Positions 46,420 to 57,585 of a stretch of DNA of 64,000 nucleotides are shown one piece after another (positions within the stretch are counted from its first letter, which is position 1; every line of letters starts with the position of its first letter). A program made the position numbers and the translations under genes. Below the pieces are notes generated by a model. That model was not told where the DNA came from and did no database searches. It worked only from the letters and a program-made list of their open reading frames with translations. The stretch is from Sceloporus undulatus (Eukaryota > Chordata > Lepidosauria > Squamata > Phrynosomatidae): contig NC_056524.1 in NCBI RefSeq assembly GCF_019175285.1, forward strand, positions 102,439,351 through 102,503,350, written 5' to 3'.

Positions 46420-46560
46420 ACCAAGACCCGGTACAGATGGGCCGAAAAGGACGCCCTCATCACATGCTAGGGGTGGCGCTTCTAGACAAATAGACAGTGC
46501 TGTTTGCGGTGGCGCAAAACGAAACCACTTTTTAGTGGTCCTTTTTTTCTTGCTTAGCCA
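46420..46560. mobile_element. GGTACAGATGGGCC MITE fragment (intron 9)
   Basis: GACCCGGTACAGATGGGCCG, AAAAGGACGCCCTCATCACA, TAGGGGTGGCGCTTCTAGAC and GCGGTGGCGCAAAACGAAAC: a short CpG-rich insert that resembles one end of the GTACAGAC family and the 18010 element. Confidence 0.45.
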
Positions 46561-47049
46561 TATCATGCAATTTGGTCCCAGCCGCATCTTTCTGGCAGTC
46601 TGTACCCTGCCCAAGAATCACTACTGACTGTTGCACCTGCCAACAATCATCCATATTCCAAGCAGCAGATGAAGCTATTGTAACTTTGCTCCTCATTACT
46701 CCTTGTGGCATCTGTTGCTCTGTTTGCTGGGATCCTGCATGAAGGAGCACAGTGATAGTTGTACTGATGCATTTTTGTGTTCTTTCCCTGGGCTCCTACA
46801 TGCTGAATGTTAAGGAATCCCTATTCATGCCCTCCAGCCAATATTTCTTGGGAGATATCTGAGAGAACTCAAAATTGTGGAACGTTGTCGTCCTAACAGA
46901 GGAGGCAGAAATAACGTATATCTATGTTGTGTATTATACATTAATGCTCTTGGGTGAATAGGAGTAAGTATCACTTGAAGTATCACTTGTGATACCTAAA
47001 ATTCTGAACTAATTGATTGATTCATTAATTCCTTATCCAGGCATGAGGT

Positions 47050-47345
47050 CCAAGGCAGTAGTGACACCCCAGAAGAGGGGGTGACATCCTGTTGGTCTCC
47101 TGCCCCTCACGGGGCCTTACTGGGACCTTGGACCCACTCTCTGGGAAACTGTGGGTCCTCCAGAGCCCTGTTTGGGCAGTTGTGGGGCCTCCAGAGCCCT
47201 GTCTGGGCCACTGTGGGTCCTCCAGAGCAATATTGGGGCTGTTGCAGGGCCTCCAGAGCCGGGCTGCCACGGGGCCATGCGTGCAATTCACAGGCATGTG
47301 AAGCCCTGCCCCCATAAGCCCCACCCCCATACCAGGTGTCACCAA
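47050..47345. repeat. GTGACACC-ended element with 31-bp tandem core
   Basis: Flanked by GTAGTGACACCCC and AGGTGTCACCAAG (inverted). The core 47150-47257 has a 31-bp unit (TGTGGGTCCTCCAGAGCCCT then GTTTGGGCAGT) repeated at 47150, 47181, 47212 and 47243, with a weaker unit before it. Related ends occur at 49990-50335 and 54307-54540. Confidence 0.7.
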
Positions 47346-47829
47346 GTCAGTGTATGCCAGTGATCCAAGGTGGCTTCGAACAAATTACAAACAAAATACA
47401 GCTAAAATCTTATTAATACTAAATTTTCAAAAATTAAATAAACAGTTCTATTAAAAACACAAAGGTGAAGTGGTTTAAAACACATTTTATACATAATAAA
47501 ATGTTCCAATATTTTAATGAACAATTAAAATCCATTGCTGTCAAAAAACCTAGGTGGCACATCTGTTTTCTTTTTTATGTGTCTGAATATTCATGAAACT
47601 CCCAAACACATTGAACTATGGCTGCATTTTGGGATGATTAAATGCCTTGAAGGCACCAGGTCTTGTCTCATTCTGGATACTAAGAAGGGTCAGCCCCCAT
47701 TAGTACTTGGATTGGAGTCCACCAACAAATACTACATGCTGTAGGCTATATTTCCTGTAATATTTATGGGGCTGCCATGCATTAAATTTGCTGGGGATCA
47801 AGGGTATTGTTGACCAGATTATTCCATTT

Positions 47830-48130
47830 TATACACCTCAAAGGCTGTCACAGAAGAGGGAGCAGGCCTGTTCTCTGCTGTCCCACCGGGAAGGGTCAAG
47901 ACTAATGGTTTGAAGTTACAGGAGAGTAGATTTTGATTGAACATTAGGAGGAACTTCTTGACAGTAAGAGCAGTTCAGCAGTGGAACCAATTGCCTAGAG
48001 AGGTGGCGAGGACTCCTTCAAAAAGAGTCTGGGAATGCTTTAGCTAGAGATTCTGCACTGACCAGGGGCTTGGATTTGATGTCCCATAACGCCCTGTCCA
48101 ACACTATCAGTCTATGTTTCTAATTCTACA
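47830..48130 (+). repeat. CR1 LINE 3' region (intron 9)
   Basis: AGGAGCAGGCCTGTTCTCTG-type text (GGGAGCAGGCCTGTTCTCTG), CATTAGGAGGAACTTCTTGA, CAATTGCCTAGAGAGGTGGC, GACCAGGGGCTTGGATTTGA. Diverged relative of the 32245 copy. Confidence 0.75.
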
Positions 48131-48149
48131 GGCAAATTGAAGGTGCATG

Positions 48150-48173
48150 TGCCCACACACACACACACACACT
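48150..48173 (+). repeat. (CA)n microsatellite
   Basis: A short CA run 56 bp before exon 10. Confidence 0.85.
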
Positions 48174-48228
48174 AGTCACTGCATTAATACAGTTTGAGCT
48201 ATATGGCAATTGCTTTTGTTTGTTTCAG

Positions 48229-48354
48229 ACACCATCGTACAACAGATACAGTCTAGCTGAAGACGCAAATGAAAAACAAGCTAAAGAAATCTTGATTCGT
48301 CGCCGGCACAGCCTGAGGGAGAGCATTAGGAAGAGCAACAGCCTGTCAAGACCG
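48229..48354 (+). CDS. SLC9A2: SLC9A2 coding exon 10 (basic phospho-motif tail)
   Basis: A 126-nt phase 0-0 exon encoding residues 606-647: [20 protein letters not shown], then [20 protein letters not shown] and RP. Acceptor TTGTTTCAG, donor CCG|GTACTC, a weaker donor than in the other exons. The RRRHS and RKSNS sites fit basophilic kinase consensus (R-x-x-S type), consistent with regulated NHE tails, although phosphorylation here is inference. Confidence 0.93.
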
Positions 48355-49363
48355 GTACTCGTAATTCATAATATGTCCTACTAGCAAGCTGACTAAATAA
48401 TATATAATGTTATTGGAACAACATGGTGAGGCCACTGGGTGGCTTTCAGTAGTCGGAGCATGCTCTATTTGGTACCTGTGGCTTCTATTTCATGGGCACA
48501 CAGCCAGACTATACCTATAAGTAAAATTCATCTGACCTTAAGGTAGAATTAGATAGTCACCTTCATCTAATGTGGGAATATGGCAGTGATCATAATGTCA
48601 TTGCCAATGAAAATTGAGTATTTTTTTTTTTATAAAGCATCACATGAGTTACATCTTAGAGGGCTATTTAACGCAAGGATATATGCACATAGAGCTTTGA
48701 AGAGATATCAAAAGTTCTGCACTATGGAAATCACATCCTATAACATAGAAAGTTGAATTATGTGCCATGTATACACTACATGACTTTCTATGATATTTCT
48801 AATTTGCTCAGTTCTGCACTGTCTACACCTTTTCAATATTTTTTTTACTTCCGCCTTTAGTGGGTGGAGGAGGGAAAGAAGGAGCCAGAAGGAATTATCT
48901 AGCACACCTATGTCCTAATTTCAACTTTGGAAACTTTGTTCAGCCTTTTTGCCCTGAAATGTTACCAGGGATTGCCCTTATTTTTTCTAAAGGAGAAACA
49001 AAAGTAGATCTTGATAAGAGGCCTAAGGATTTGGAAGGTGGGAGGTCTTTGGGTAAAAGGGATGAGAATAAAAGGCACCCTGCCTTCTCAGTTGAGAGAA
49101 TCACATATGTATATATTATCTTTCCAAAAATATGGAAGAATAGCTAGATTTTCTGGGTGTAGTTTTAAATATTTTTAAATTTATAAAAAACTATTTTAAA
49201 TGGAGGAAAAATTCTATGGTTAACACATGACATACTTACCACTGTAACATGTATTTCACATACTTATATTTGTACTTAAATTCAGAATGTTGTGTAAGAA
49301 GCTCCACTAATATGCATTAGGTATATTGTACATTTACATACAGTATTATGCTTGTTTTCACAG

Positions 49364-49454
49364 CCGACTTCCAAAGCACCACGTTACCTTTCACTACCTA
49401 AAAACACTAAACTTGCTGAGAATGTACGGAAAAGAAATCAGTCTTCTTTCAAAG
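49364..49454 (+). CDS. SLC9A2: SLC9A2 coding exon 11 (tail)
   Basis: A 91-nt exon encoding PTSKAPRYLSLPKNTKLAEN then VRKRNQSSFK (residues 648-677 and one base of codon 678). Acceptor TTTTCACAG, donor AAAG|GTAATG (phase 1). The RYLSLPKNTKL block is shared with mammalian NHE2 and is diagnostic against other NHE paralogues. Confidence 0.93.
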
Positions 49455-49989
49455 GTAATGAATGAAAAGAAGAATGGATTATTCAGCATTTTTTTCTGTC
49501 ATGGTTACCTGTTAAAGGATCAAAAATGTTAGACAAAGCCATGAGCTTTATTCATATGTTCAAAGTAGTTTTACTGCACATCTATTTATTTTATAGGCAG
49601 CATGTTGAATATGTTGTATAAGCAACATTCTCTAAGTATATTTGTGTATATAATTGTATAACTGGTATTAATATATATATTTTTTACTGTGGGACTTGGC
49701 CTGGCTGCTGGGTATAATGCTTAATGCTTTGACTTGAGCACATTTTATTATGTCTGAGAGATGATACAAAGCAAAAGTTTATGCTACCAGGACAGGGGAT
49801 TCTGGGACTTTTAGTCCAAAAAATAAACGAGCAACGCTCTGATCTTCAGGAGATGAAGATATGTCAGAAACAGGGATGTAAATAATATTTGCATATTTTC
49901 CTATCCTTGACAGAAAGAAAGAAAATAGTGTCTGCATTCTGTTAGTAAGTTAGATTATGAAGACACATCTGTTTCATATTCACATTTAT

Positions 49990-50335
49990 GATTTTTTTGC
50001 CCTGATACTCACCTTAAAGGCCAGCCAGACATCCTGAGTGATAGAGCTATGTGGTGATGATAAGAGGAGTGCTGAGGAATGATGTGACCAGCTCCCACCC
50101 ACCAGTGGCATCCCAGTCCTGGTGTCAACTGGTGCAGGGGAGCTGTTGGGGGGGGCAGCCAAAAGGGCATGCTCGGCCCTCTTTGCCATGGCAGCAGTGG
50201 TCTCCTTGTGAGGAGGCCTCTACTGCTGCAGCGAAGCTGGGAGTGGCACAGCAGTAGGAGGGCCCACCTCTTTTTGGGTGTCACCAAGTGCAGGCCACAC
50301 TCCCCACACCCCTTAGTAATGCCACCGCCTTCCAT
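49990..50335. repeat. Unclassified GC-rich insert of the GTGACACC-ended type (intron 11)
   Basis: CCACCAGTGGCATCCCAGTC, CTGGTGTCAACTGGTGCAGG on one side and TTTTTGGGTGTCACCAAGTG, CACACCCCTTAGTAATGCCA on the other. GC-rich, with chance frames only. Resembles 47050-47345 and 54307-54540 in end words. Confidence 0.5.
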
Positions 50336-50639
50336 CAGTCAGCAAGAGTGCCAGGAGCAGCAGGAGCGACTCCTGTTGTAACTTCTCAGCACACTGCCCA
50401 TTAGATCCCAGCACTGCAGAATTCCATTGCTCAGAAGGGCTGATTAGGTTTTAAAATAGGTTTCAGGGACTGGATCAGGAGATGGAGTGTAGCTACAATA
50501 TCATACTCATAAATCTACTGCAGGATCTCAGCTGATATCTTCATTTATCTTAATATCACATGAAATCTTTCGCACAATTTGGGCTGGTTTGCATAAATGA
50601 ATGTTCTTGCACCCCCCCTCCAAAAAAACCCAAGTCCCA

Positions 50640-50701
50640 AAATGGGGGGGGGGGGGGGGGAGGGAATCTTGTAATCTCACCTAATAGGGGGAGTCTTATG
50701 A

Positions 50702-50749
<48 letters not shown>

Positions 50750-50750
50750 G
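50640..50750 (+). repeat. Poly-G run and (AAT)n microsatellite
   Basis: About 18 G's from 50643 and about 15 AAT units at 50703-50748, with CCCCCC and AAAAAA runs just upstream. Confidence 0.9.
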
Positions 50751-51267
50751 CACCCAGGGAACACCCTTTAATGGGCCAAGCCAGAATCATGGCAAGGGTG
50801 ACTCCATGCCAAAAAGTATGATTTTTGCTAGTAAAATAATTAGCAGTCTTTAAGAATATCTACCTAAACTGGATACATGGAATTCCAGTTGCACTCAGGG
50901 TAGACAATAAGCTCACCATAGGTCTACTTTTTGCACACAGCATCCATGGTAAAGATTTATTTAGATCACTTTTGTCCTCTGGGAAGACCTCTCTCACACT
51001 AAACCAATCCTTTAAGAGTGTACATCAGAAATTTGTTTAGCTGATCTATTTTTGATGCTTCAACTCCCCCTTCTGGAGTTGCTAAGACCCTTCTCTCCCC
51101 CAGTCCCTTTACTTTTTTTGTCCCCTAGTGTGTACAGTTCTATTCATAGTATTTGCCTATTGCCATTGACTTCCCTTAGTTTTATGAGATAAAATACAGC
51201 CTGCCTGCCAATTCTACACTTTTGTGAAGTTTACAGGGCATTTTGGAGAAACATGATATGTTCTGGA

Positions 51268-51512
51268 AGAGCCAGCATGGTGTAGTGGTTTGAGTGTTGG
51301 CCTACATTCTAGAGACCAGGGTTCCCAGCTTGGCCATGAAAACCCATTGTGTGACCTTGGGCAAGGCATACTCTGTCAGCCTTGGTGGAAGGCAAAGGCA
51401 AACCCCTTCTGAACAAATCTGCCAAGAAAAACCCTGATTATGTTGCTTTAGGGTTGGCATAAGTCAGAAATGGTTTCAAGGCCCAACAACATCAACAACA
51501 ACAAGAAGAAGT
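51268..51512 (+). repeat. tRNA-derived SINE, near full length (intron 11)
   Basis: AGAGCCAGCATGGTGTAGTG, GTTTGAGTGTTGGCCTACAT, TGTGTGACCTTGGGCAAGGC, GCAAAGGCAAACCCCTTCTG, TTTAGGGTTGGCATAAGTCA and a (CAA)n tail. The best-preserved head of the family in the window. Confidence 0.88.
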
Positions 51513-51699
51513 TATGCCCCAAAGTCATATCAACATTTTAAAAATACGATCAGCTAAACATTCATACGTATGTTCCCCAGTGGGAAAACACATATATTAA
51601 AATGCATACAAAATATGTGCTCCTGTTAAACATAGAAAAGGACACCCTAACAAATTTCCTTGCAACCTCCCCCCCCCCCCACACACACACACAAACACA

Positions 51700-54140
51700 A
51701 AGCAGGATATTTGTAGAAGATTTGTAGAAACATAACAGAATCAAGTTGAGAAATTTCACAGTTCTGCTTTTGGATAATAGCCCACAACCTATTATCTAAG
51801 GCCCAGGGAGGGATTAGTCATCTATAAGAGACAACCAGCATATCCCTTTTACTTTAGTATAAGAATTAGTCTCACAATTCACATCAGGTCTACCCTCTCT
51901 TTAGATGAGATAATATTGCATCCTATTCTCTCGTTTTCTCTCCACTTTCACATTATCTATCTCTCCTTCCTTGCCTAAGCAAATTACCTGTGTACCGTGA
52001 AGTGCAAGGTATTTATATTTCGTTATCTTTCCCTTTCCCAGTGTTACTTTCCACTTTTCCATTTGGGTCCAACCCCCCTCCTCTTCCTCCTTTCTATCCC
52101 CTTCTTTTGATAACTTCTCTAATATGCTGCATCTTCTACTCCTACTTCATTGATCCTCCTCTATGAACTTAACTCTTTAGTTGTCAGACTTATTAGCTTG
52201 TGTATATGTGTTTCTGTTCTTTGTCTGCAATAAATATCATACTCAGTTATTCCAACCTCTGTCTCCTGACTTGTTAATCATTCCCCATTATAGAGTGAGA
52301 ACATAGCCTACATTTCTTCCCCATCTATCAGTTCATTTCACCGAACATTGTAACTCCAGGTCAAAGAATCCTGACATGCATGGGCACACTTGTTCACAGT
52401 CTATAGTACGTTTGAGTGACAATATGTTAATTGTAACAGCAAGAAGTGACAGCTTCTGTTGCCTACTTTTTTACAAGAATAGGAGGGTGGAAACAGGGTT
52501 TGACAAGACTTTTCACTGAGTAAGACTGGAGGGTGGTGGTGGCCCACAGGAAAGCATTTGACTAAATTTCACTCTCACCACCACCACCTTAAGCTAGTCC
52601 TGGAAAGGAGTATGATGGAAGCATCATTGGCTATTGTGTACACACCCATTACTTTAGTCCTGTTGTTGTATATTGTCTCACTTTTAAAAACAGCCTGCAA
52701 AACCTGTTTGAACAGAGACAAGAGTGGGACATGTAACAAAGGCCCTGTTGCAACATCTTTAATTCTCTGAAAGAAGCTATTGTCTTCTTCTGACGTTAAA
52801 GTACTAGGCCCATATCCAAAGAACTACTGAAGGCACATCCAGGGTATTGAACATTCCCAGTTCCCTTCTTTACTTTATCCAGTTCAGATGCAGGCTTCTA
52901 TGCAGCAAAGCTACTTTTGAAAAGCCTCTAGAGCAGTTTGCCAGGGAGCTGTTTAAGAACCACAACCCCTAAAAAACCAATGGTGTGTGGAACTAGCTGT
53001 GCAATTCTTTGGATCTCAGCCATAGATTCCTGATACCTACAGGTTTCCAATATCACTGGGTTGTGTATTAGCCCTGTTTTTCAAACCCTCTGCTTTAACT
53101 AGAACATGTGTTGTAAACATGTGATATTTGAAAGAATAAAAACACAGTAACTGTCATGTGAACATCAAGTTCAAACAAGTAACAACATTTCCTTTTTCAA
53201 TGCCGCTGCTGCAATGCCTAAGGCATTTGACCAGAGGTCTAGTTATGCCACTGCATCTTTCATAGTTTCCTAGATTTTAATATCTTTCTCTTAGTGACAT
53301 GCCTTGGTAAAAAGCTCTTTTGATCTGAAAGGTGCTAGGATCTGTCCATAACCATTCTACCATTTCATGTTCCTTTTGGAACTGCAACACAATGACAGTG
53401 TTGTGGTAATTTATCAGCCTGCTCTCATTGCCTACCATGTCTATTTCATGTTTTGGCATAAATATGATCTTGCTCTCCCACCGTGATATTATTTAAAAGT
53501 AAATTAGCACTCAAGTTCCAAAGCACTGCATGACTTTTCCAAGTCACCACTGGATCACACTGGGATGCTGCTGCAACAACTTTGAATCTACATAAGAACA
53601 GGCATGGAATTTGCAGTCTCAGAAAGTAGAATTCACCCTACAGTGTTGGATGGAAAGAGGAGAGATGGCACATCTTCACATCGCTTCCTAGCTTTGCACC
53701 CTGATTCAACCATGCTGTGCAAAAACTCGGTTTTGCTATATAGCAGATGATTCTTATAAAGAGTCTTTCTCCCAGCTTTTCCACCCCTGTGTACTGGGAC
53801 CTGACTGGTGAGACATAGTATTGGATACATCAGGAGGAATGTCTCTTTTTCATTAGGATTTCTTTCTGTGGCAAATCCCAAATCCCATTTCATACAGAAG
53901 TATATCCCAAATAAAACCTTGCCAGGGAAACATGAAATTTGGTATGCATCCTGGTCCGAATATTTGACAATGGCAAGTAGGCTGGGCACAGATAATTGGA
54001 ATGCATCTATGCAGATGTCTAGGGAATGAGTAATACTTTAGTTATTTGTGAAGCATTTTCAGCCATGTGATTAATACATTGAATCAACAGTCATGTGAAA
54101 GGGTGGGTCTCTTATCTCCACAAGGTAAAGCAATATATAA
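51700..54140. other. SLC9A2: Intron 11 middle, no recognised feature
   Basis: A C-run plus CA-run lies just before, at 51668-51692. The rest is AT-rich with short chance frames; CCCTTTTACTTTAG-type pyrimidine-rich text at 51830-52150 is not resolved as a repeat. Confidence 0.45.
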
Positions 54141-54147
54141 TGGAATG

Positions 54148-54612
54148 GAGCCAATGTTGTGTAGTGGTTTCAGAATTGCATTAGGACTCTGAGGTACCAG
54201 AATCGGCAATGGAAATCCACTGGGTGACCTTGGACAAATCACACTCTCTCTGTATCAGAGGAAAGCAAATCTTCTCTGAACAAATCTTGCTAAGAGAACC
54301 CTGTAATCAGTGGTGTCATGGGAAAGAGGGATGCAAAGGGTGTGGACCGCACCAGATGACACCCAGAAGAGGAGTGACTCTTAGTTGGGCCCTCTTCCCC
54401 CTTCAGGGCAGAAGGCATGTGCCCTTGCTGACTGCTCCATCCCTGGGTTTCCTATCCAGGGAGGAAGCCTGGGGATGGAGGAGCAGGTAGGGCACATGCC
54501 TGCCCTTCCCACACTGAGTGACACCATAGTAAGTGATGCCATTGCCTATAATAGGTTCACTTTAGCATTCTCATTAGCTGGAAATGACTTGAATGCACAC
54601 AGCAACAAGGTA
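54148..54612 (+). repeat. tRNA-derived SINE split by a GTGTCA-type insertion
   Basis: The SINE head and middle (GTTGTGTAGTGGTTTCAGAA, CACTGGGTGACCTTGGACAA, TTGCTAAGAGAACCCTGTAA) stop at about 54306 and resume at about 54541 with TGCCTATAATAGGTTCACTT, GCTGGAAATGACTTGAATGC and CACACAGCAACAA. The insert 54307-54540 begins CAGTGGTGTCATGGGAAAGA and contains ACACTGAGTGACACCATAGT, inverted with respect to its start. Confidence 0.75.
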
Positions 54613-54742
54613 ATTCACATAATAAGTGTCTCTCAAGGATTTCACATTTTGGGATTCTTATTATAACATTTTGCTCCATAATATATTTTCATGCTAAATA
54701 TTCGGAAAAGGTATTAATATCTAATAATTTCTACATTTACAG

Positions 54743-55080
54743 TAAGTGAGAGCAGCGATTCTGAATCTGACCATACCTCAGTGCTGAATTTGAAGTCAGA
54801 AGCTGGGAGAATTTTGAGAGACCAGAGACTTCGACAGCAGCAGTGTAGATTTGAATGGAAGAATGAAATGGAGAGGGATGACAGAGACCCAGGAAGTCAT
54901 CCTCTGGGAACCAGGGGCTTCAGGCAACCATTACTGCCAAGACCAACATTTGGCACAGTGAGTGAAGAAGAGGCAACAGAAGAAGACAGATCAGCCAAGC
55001 CAGTACCACCACCTCGGCTAGCCCGTCAGTCCTCGAAAGCAGAAAGGCCTAGAGATAAATCCGAGAATGAACCATACTGA
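54743..55080 (+). CDS. SLC9A2: SLC9A2 coding exon 12 (C-terminus and stop)
   Basis: Encodes residues 678-789 and the TGA stop. It follows the acceptor CATTTACAG in phase 1 and begins VSESSDSESDHTSVLNLK, an acidic Ser-rich stretch (possible casein-kinase sites). It continues with a mostly charged, disordered-looking tail containing FRQPLLPRPTFGTVSEEEA and ends with KPVPPPRLARQSS (from residue 763) and SENEPY. The proline-rich KPVPPPR (763-769) corresponds to one of the SH3-type motifs known in mammalian NHE2. Sequence between these motifs is divergent, as usual for this tail. Confidence 0.95.
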
Positions 55081-55489
55081 AAAACTAATACACAGAGTAA
55101 ATATTAGTCAAGAACAGATGTAGCAGGCCAGTACTCTGTAGGCTGTAAGTGATCAGCTGGATCCATTTAAAGGTATAGTCCCCAATACTGGTACAAGATG
55201 GGAAGGAAGGAAAATCATGTTCTTTCACTAAGTTGCCAGGAGAATAGAGGGATCCTTATCTGCTATATGGAGCCAAATAATGCAACAATTTTGCAATTAT
55301 TTTCTAATTTCTACAATGAAGGGAACTTTTGCCAAGTATGTACTGTATTGTATTTTTAATATGCACAATTTGTTTTATTGTAAACGTTGTCAATGGTGAA
55401 TTTTAACTATGAGTTGCACTGAAAAATTGCACAATGCACCTCCTTTTAATGGGACTTGCAAGAATGCATGCTCTGCAAGTGTTTTTCTA

Positions 55490-55945
55490 AGGCTGGGGTT
55501 TGCAAAGTGGCATGCAGTCCATGTGTCCATTTCTTGTGGCCTCCAGGACCCCTATCAGAAATAAAATCTTTTTTCAGTTTTGTTCCAGAATTCCCCAGAT
55601 GCACCCTAGGGGGCATTTACACCAGATTAGGAGGCCCCTGCAGGGGTTAAAAACAATTTTTGCATTTTTCCCCCAAAAACTTTTTTGCCCCCAAATAACT
55701 TCAATATGCCCATGGTGTGTGTGTGTGTGTGTGTGCGCGCGCACACACACACACATTTCCACCACATTTTGTTTGCTCCCTGGCCAAATATGGTGAAAAT
55801 GCCCCCATTGCCTCTAGAGGTATTTTTTTTGGGGGGGGGGTTATTTACAGGTATTTATTTTTTGTGGAAGCATTGCAACTCTCCTAGGTGTCTCAAGAAG
55901 CTAATATGGACCGCTAGCCTTCCACAGTTGCCCATCCCTGCTCTT
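55490..55945. repeat. Unclassified repeat in the SLC9A2 3'UTR
   Basis: Bounded roughly by AAGTGGCATGCAGTCCATGT and TTCCACAGTTGCCCATCCCT, the latter a phrase common at the ends of dispersed repeats. It includes T, C and G homopolymers and a GT/GC/AC tract. Class unknown. Confidence 0.4.
55713..55757. repeat. (GT)n(GC)n(AC)n tract, Z-DNA-prone palindrome in the 3'UTR
   Basis: About 10 GT units pass through GCGCGC into about 7 AC units. The whole alternates purine and pyrimidine and is self-complementary. Confidence 0.9.
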
Positions 55946-56499
55946 AAGTGTGCACAAGGCACCAAAACACAATTACGTGTTGCAAGCTAGAGCGGTGCTG
56001 ACGAGTGAAAAGGCTACAGTAGTGAACTGTGAAATGTCTTAACAAGAGCAACCCAGCACATGCATACTCACAAGTAAGGTCCACTGAGTTCAAAGAGGCT
56101 TACACCTAAGTAGGTGAGTGAAGGATTGCCGCCTTCCTCATGCTTGAACATGCTATTCAGCAGCAGCAGCAGCTGTATACATTCTCTTCTCCTCCCCTCC
56201 AGTCCGTCCTACCCTTTTACTGCCATATCAAATGGTCTGTATCAGATTCAAAAGTTGTTCATATAATTTAGGGATGTACAATGCATAGATATAGATGGAA
56301 CACTAATCTTATTTAACCAATGTAATATTTCTGTGTATGTTGCAGTCTTTAATGTTATTATTTGGTCCAGGTAATATGAAGGATGCTTCGAAGATATCTA
56401 AATTCTCAACCCTGGTAAAAATGAAGACATAAAATGCTCTTATTTCATCTAGACATACTTTTTTACTTAAAAGAGTTATATGAGACATATTATTTATTC

Positions 56500-56505
56500 A
56501 ATAAA
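56500..56505 (+). terminator. SLC9A2: Poly(A) signal AATAAA, likely SLC9A2 3' end
   Basis: A canonical hexamer about 1.4 kb after the SLC9A2 stop, set in AT-rich sequence and followed within 30 nt by T-rich sequence, as expected at a cleavage site. A LINE-derived block starts about 380 bp downstream. Confidence 0.55.
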
Positions 56506-56884
56506 ATATTTTTTAATCATCTTTCAGCCTTCAATATGATGTGAAGAACAATAATGTGTATCAGAACTGACAGTTACAAACAGAATGTTTTTATACTGTA
56601 TATTGTCCTGATTATCCACTCCCTTCTGAGTATTTGTTCCCTTTGGAGTTGCCTTGTCACTTGAGAGGGAGAAAACTGTGATTATAATTTCCTTTCCTAC
56701 AGTTCTCCCTGCTTTTAAAATTTTAACTTGAAATTTTTGTCAGATCTCTAAATGAACTCAGGTTGTCTTGAATGTTCCCCTCAGTGTGTTGATTGAGTCC
56801 AAGCTGTATCAGATATGACCTTTTTAAAATGAGCAAATTTAATCTTTCCGAAAGATGATATGCATTTTACTGTGGAAAATCAAG

Positions 56885-57300
56885 TTGTTGTTGTTGTTAT
56901 ATTTATTTATATTCCTCCCCCCCCCCCATTGACCCTCGAGGTGTCTCACAATTTAAAAGAACATTACAATTAAAAACATACAAAAAGTGAACAGTAAAAT
57001 AGAATTAAATTATAGCATCAAACAATTCACATTGAAATTTAAAAGAATAAAATGCAATTGAAAAGATAGAAAGCTCTTTAAAAACTGTTTATAACAATAT
57101 AGTACCTCTTACCCCATTTTACTTTTATTTTAAAAAAATCCCTTTCTGTTTTAAAAGCATGCCTGAATAAAAAGGCTTTAGCTTGCCAACAGAAGGACAA
57201 CAAGGCCTCCCTTGGAAGGGAGTCCCAGAGTCTAGGGGCAGCCACCAAGACAGCCCTCTTTTGTGTCCCCACCAACCATGCTTGTGATGGTGGTGGGACT
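56885..57300 (-). repeat. L2/CR1-like LINE 3' end and ORF end, antisense
   Basis: A TTG repeat, TATTTATATTCCTCCC, then GGTGTCTCACAATTTAAAAG, A-rich AAAAAGTGAACAGTAAAATA, GCATGCCTGAATAAAAAGGC, AAGGGAGTCCCAGAGTCTAG, GGCAGCCACCAAGACAGCCC. The minus-strand product LWDSLPREALLSFCWQAKAF matches the region before the 3'UTR in the 25255 copy. Confidence 0.7.
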
Positions 57301-57539
57301 AAGTGAAAGACTTCCCTTTCTCATGACACTACACAACACACGGCTCGACTCTGCCCCCGTGTTGGTGTGATGCTGCGCACCCCACCATACAGTGGGTGGC
57401 ATCATGGTACTCCTCTGGTGCTGCGTCTAGATGATGCAGCACCAAAAGAGCACAGAAAAGCTGTGGTGCCAATGGCTATGGTGCCCTTTCCATGGTGCAG
57501 AAAGGAGCTGCTTTTTGCGGCTCCTTTTTGCACTGCGGA

Positions 57540-57585
<46 letters not shown>

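Larger units (their letters stand above)
8134..56520 (+). other. SLC9A2: SLC9A2 (NHE2) gene, 12 coding exons plus 3'UTR
   Basis: This is the host gene for sodium/hydrogen exchanger 2, an electroneutral Na+/H+ antiporter of epithelial plasma membranes that extrudes protons in exchange for Na+. Joining 12 exons with canonical GT-AG introns gives 2370 nt, or 789 residues plus stop; human NHE2 is about 812. Landmarks include [18 protein letters not shown] (residues 130-147, the amiloride-sensitive transmembrane segment), GESLLND (Asn235-Asp236, ion-translocation motif), YGGLRG (423-428), a cytoplasmic tail with [12 protein letters not shown] and a C-terminal KPVPPPR SH3-type motif. NHE2 is favoured over the sister NHE4 and NHE3 because exons 3-5 and 6-8 closely match the NHE2 sequence I remember, as do the SLPKNTKL and PPPRL tail motifs. 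The 3' end is set at a poly(A) signal at 56500; the transcription start is not resolved. Confidence 0.95.
55081..56520 (+). other. SLC9A2: SLC9A2 3'UTR (inferred extent)
   Basis: About 1.4 kb from the stop codon to just past the first good poly(A) signal. It is mostly AT-rich unique-looking sequence. About 55490-55945 looks like an inserted repeat, with C/T-rich text, poly-T and poly-G runs and a GT/GC/AC tract. Splicing or use of earlier poly(A) sites cannot be judged from sequence; an AATAAA also occurs near 55561 inside the repeat-like part. Confidence 0.6.

Noticed and set aside
47025-47363. Overlapping frames with repeated GPPEP-like peptides
   Set aside because: The peptide repeats are the translation of a 31-bp minisatellite, which is open in several frames at once.
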